A stretch of DNA of 64,000 nt from Hymenobacter sp. UV11 (GTDB lineage: Bacteria; Bacteroidota; Bacteroidia; Cytophagales; Hymenobacteraceae), in the NCBI RefSeq assembly GCF_004684095.1, contig NZ_SRII01000002.1, forward strand, positions 124,001-188,000, read 5' to 3'. Under the pieces are notes generated by a model, which was given only the letters and a program-made list of their open reading frames with translations, searched no databases and was not told the origin of the DNA. A program made the position numbers and the translations under genes. Positions 62,425 to 64,000 of the stretch are shown here, in pieces. Position 1 is the stretch's first letter; every line of letters starts with the position of its first letter.

Positions 62425-63456
62425 CTACTCGGTTTTCTTGAAAAGACTATCCAGGCTGCGGCTCAGCGTGAAGTAATTGCTGCTGCCGGCGGCCTGCAAC
62501 GTAGCATACGTGTAATCGAGCTGAAACTGCGAAATCCGCACCATGGCTCCGAAGCTGAAGCCCGCGCCGCCGCCCACGTTGTCGAGGCGCAGCTCGCGGG
62601 CTTGCAGGTGGTTGTAGCCCAGGCGCAGGCTTAGGCCCTTGCCCAGCAGCAGCTCGGCGCCCACCGTGAGGTGCCGGGCCAGGTTATCACCAAAGTTTTT
62701 GCGGGCGCGCACCGTATCGCCGGCCGCGTTAGTAGTCGTCGCGCTGGGGTCGAGGTACTGAATATCCCACTGCTGCAAGTGGTGGGCCGTGAAGGTGAAG
62801 CGCAGCGGCATGTGCTCGGGCTTGATGGTGGTGCCCAGCTGCACATCGAGGGGTAGGGGCTCGCGGGCGGTGGCGATGTAGGGCTTTAGCATGTAGCCCG
62901 CGTTTTTCACCACCAGGCCCACTGTAAAATCCTGGTCCTCGTGCGGTTTGTAGAGCACGCCCGCGTCGGCGGCCAGGCCCACGGCGCGGCTGCCGGCAAT
63001 GCCCGACACGGCCAGCTTGGCCGTGACGCCCGCCGTAAACTTGCCCCAGGTGTAGGAGTCGGCCGCCGCCAGCGCGTACTCATTCACTGAAAAATCGCCC
63101 AGTGAGTTGCCTGCAGCATCGTACTGCGGCAGGCTGCCATAGTTCAAATACGTGAGTCCCAGGCCAAAGCGGCCTCGCTTTTCCGTATTAAATGTATAGG
63201 CCAGGTAGCTCTGCTTGATGTCGGCCACGTAGGCCACGTAGGTGGCGGCCACCGCGTGGTCATTGCCCGCGTAGAGCAGGGCCGGGTTGGCGAAGAACTG
63301 CGTAGGGTCGGTGCTACGGGCCGAGGCCGTCATGCCACCCAGCGCTGCCAGCTGCGCCGAGGGGGGTAGGGAAAGAAACGGAAACGCCGCGCGGCCCCCA
63401 ATCTGCGCCTGGGCAGCAAAAGGCAGCAGTAGTAGGAGCGCGGAAAAATGTTTCAT
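62425..63456 (-). CDS. porQ: type IX secretion system protein PorQ
   Basis: This 343-residue protein has a signal peptide (LLLLLPFAAQAQ) and then the PorQ opening IGGRAAFPFLSLPPSAQLAALGGMTASA. Barrel-type strands follow (FGLGLTYLNYGSLPQYDAAGN, AGVTAKLAVSGIAGSRAVGLAADAGVLY), ending FTLSRSLDSLFKK. PorQ is an outer-membrane beta-barrel of the FadL-like group that works with the T9SS attachment complex. It fits the T9SS cargo protein encoded at 26393-28120. The start was set at 63456 to give the leader. Confidence 0.9.
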   Translation of the reverse strand: MKHFSALLLLLPFAAQAQIGGRAAFPFLSLPPSAQLAALGGMTASARSTDPTQFFANPALLYAGNDHAVAATYVAYVADIKQSYLAYTFNTEKRGRFGLGLTYLNYGSLPQYDAAGNSLGDFSVNEYALAAADSYTWGKFTAGVTAKLAVSGIAGSRAVGLAADAGVLYKPHEDQDFTVGLVVKNAGYMLKPYIATAREPLPLDVQLGTTIKPEHMPLRFTFTAHHLQQWDIQYLDPSATTTNAAGDTVRARKNFGDNLARHLTVGAELLLGKGLSLRLGYNHLQARELRLDNVGGGAGFSFGAMVRISQFQLDYTYATLQAAGSSNYFTLSRSLDSLFKKTE

Positions 63457-63486
63457 CGTTCGAAGGTAACGAGCGGCCCGAGACAA

Positions 63487-63559
63487 AATTTCGCACGGAG
63501 TTCACAGAGTTAAAGGAGTTTTTTAGCTCTGTGCAACTCCGTGAACTCCGTGCGAAATT
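63487..63559. repeat. family C word-repeat hairpin between lon and porQ
   Basis: AATTTCGCACGGAGTTCAC (63487-63505) and its exact complement (63541-63559) form a 19-bp stem. Inside are further copies of the word AACTCCGTG and AGAGTTAAAGGAGTT. It lies just after the lon stop. Confidence 0.8.
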
Positions 63560-63561
63560 AC

Positions 63562-64000
63562 CTATTGTACCTCTACGCTGGGGCCGAGGGGGGTAGGGGC
63601 CTCGTCGCGCACGGGCAGCTTCTGGGGGCGGGCCACCAGCTCGGGCAGCAGGGCCACGGCCAGCACATCGTCCACGCGCTCGGCGTAGTGAATGTGCACA
63701 CCCTTGAGGTAATCGCCGCCGATTTCCTCCACGTCCTTGCGGTTTTTGGGCGACAGAATAATCAGGTTGATGCCCGCGCGGCGCGCGGCCAGCAGCTTTT
63801 CCTTGATGCCGCCCACCGGCAGCACCCGGCCGCGCAGCGTGATTTCGCCGGTCATGGCCATTTTCGGCCGAATCTTGCGCTGGGTGTAGGCCGAGGCAAT
63901 GCTGGTGAAAATGGCGATGCCCGCGCTCGGCCCATCCTTCGGAATGCCGCCCTCGGGGAAGTGAATGTGCAGGTCGTACTGCTCAAACAAGCGGTGGTCG
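63562..64000 (-). CDS. lon: ATP-dependent protease Lon, C-terminal end (5' part beyond window)
   Basis: The leftward frame is open from the right edge to a stop at 63562 and gives the last 145 or so residues. They contain the Lon S16 protease domain: catalytic Ser in KDGPSAGIA, the ALTGEI-type [28 protein letters not shown] with the catalytic Lys, and [14 protein letters not shown]. Lon degrades damaged and regulatory proteins in the cytoplasm. The tail after LPELVARP is an extra stretch. The protein's start is outside the window. Confidence 0.95.
   Translation of the reverse strand, partial: DHRLFEQYDLHIHFPEGGIPKDGPSAGIAIFTSIASAYTQRKIRPKMAMTGEITLRGRVLPVGGIKEKLLAARRAGINLIILSPKNRKDVEEIGGDYLKGVHIHYAERVDDVLAVALLPELVARPQKLPVRDEAPTPLGPSVEVQ

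Overview
The window looks like chromosomal DNA from a Hymenobacter-like member of the Bacteroidota (Cytophagales). The evidence is the high GC of most genes, three SusC/SusD pairs, a cargo protein with a type IX secretion (T9SS) sorting tail, the T9SS factor PorQ, perfect Bacteroidota -7 boxes (TAnnTTTG) just before several ATGs, M56 peptidase/TonB fusions and lipoproteins with Bacteroidota-style lipoboxes. Placement at genus level is inference. I recognise no rRNA, tRNA, CRISPR array, transposase, integrase or phage gene.

Layout. 1-781: partial Ldh-type oxidoreductase. 1105-3391: BlaI-type repressor, small lipoprotein and M56/TonB sensor protease behind a perfect palindromic operator. 3522-8767: a leftward transglutaminase / alpha-E / circularly permuted ATP-grasp cluster, interrupted by a four-helix-bundle gene between inverted repeats, with a divergent zinc metallopeptidase. 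8872-16068: Ppx phosphatase, small zinc-ribbon and membrane proteins, a methyltransferase, Dps, a Tat-exported SDR and a GH2 beta-galactosidase. 16236-22613: PBP transpeptidase, dapF, GNAT, glycosyltransferase, glf and a small Val/Arg-rich secreted protein. 22775-34575: secA, a T9SS cargo protein, deoC, SPOR lipoprotein, M20 hydrolase, an envelope protein, Hsp20, an HtrA protease and a hypothetical. 34633-45829: aldehyde dehydrogenase, DUF4252 lipoprotein, Nudix, plsC, gatC, a large membrane/TPR protein, an ABC ATPase, PduO-type adenosyltransferase, ilvE and prfB with its programmed frameshift. 46226-60740: three tandem SusC/SusD pairs, visibly less GC-rich. 60821-64000: hslU, porQ and the C-terminal end of lon, all leftward.

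How the genes work together. Most of the window is housekeeping: translation termination and tRNA amidation (prfB, gatC), protein export and quality control (secA, htrA, hslU, lon, hsp20), envelope building (PBP, dapF, plsC, glf) and nutrient uptake (SusC/D). Two modules look like dedicated systems: the BlaI/lipoprotein/M56 sensor unit, and the ATP-grasp/alpha-E/transglutaminase/metallopeptidase unit, which is a predicted peptide-ligation or protein-tagging pathway.

Between the genes the DNA is full of structure. There are four copies of a long hairpin repeat (family A, core GTCATGCTGAGC), two of a second hairpin repeat (family B, ends AGTAGCGC) and several spacers made of short repeated words arranged as inverted pairs (family C), one of which encloses a whole gene. 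A G-rich word, GGGGGTAGGG, recurs on both strands about once per kb in and between genes but is almost absent from the SusC/D block. Rho-independent terminators with long perfect stems follow many genes.
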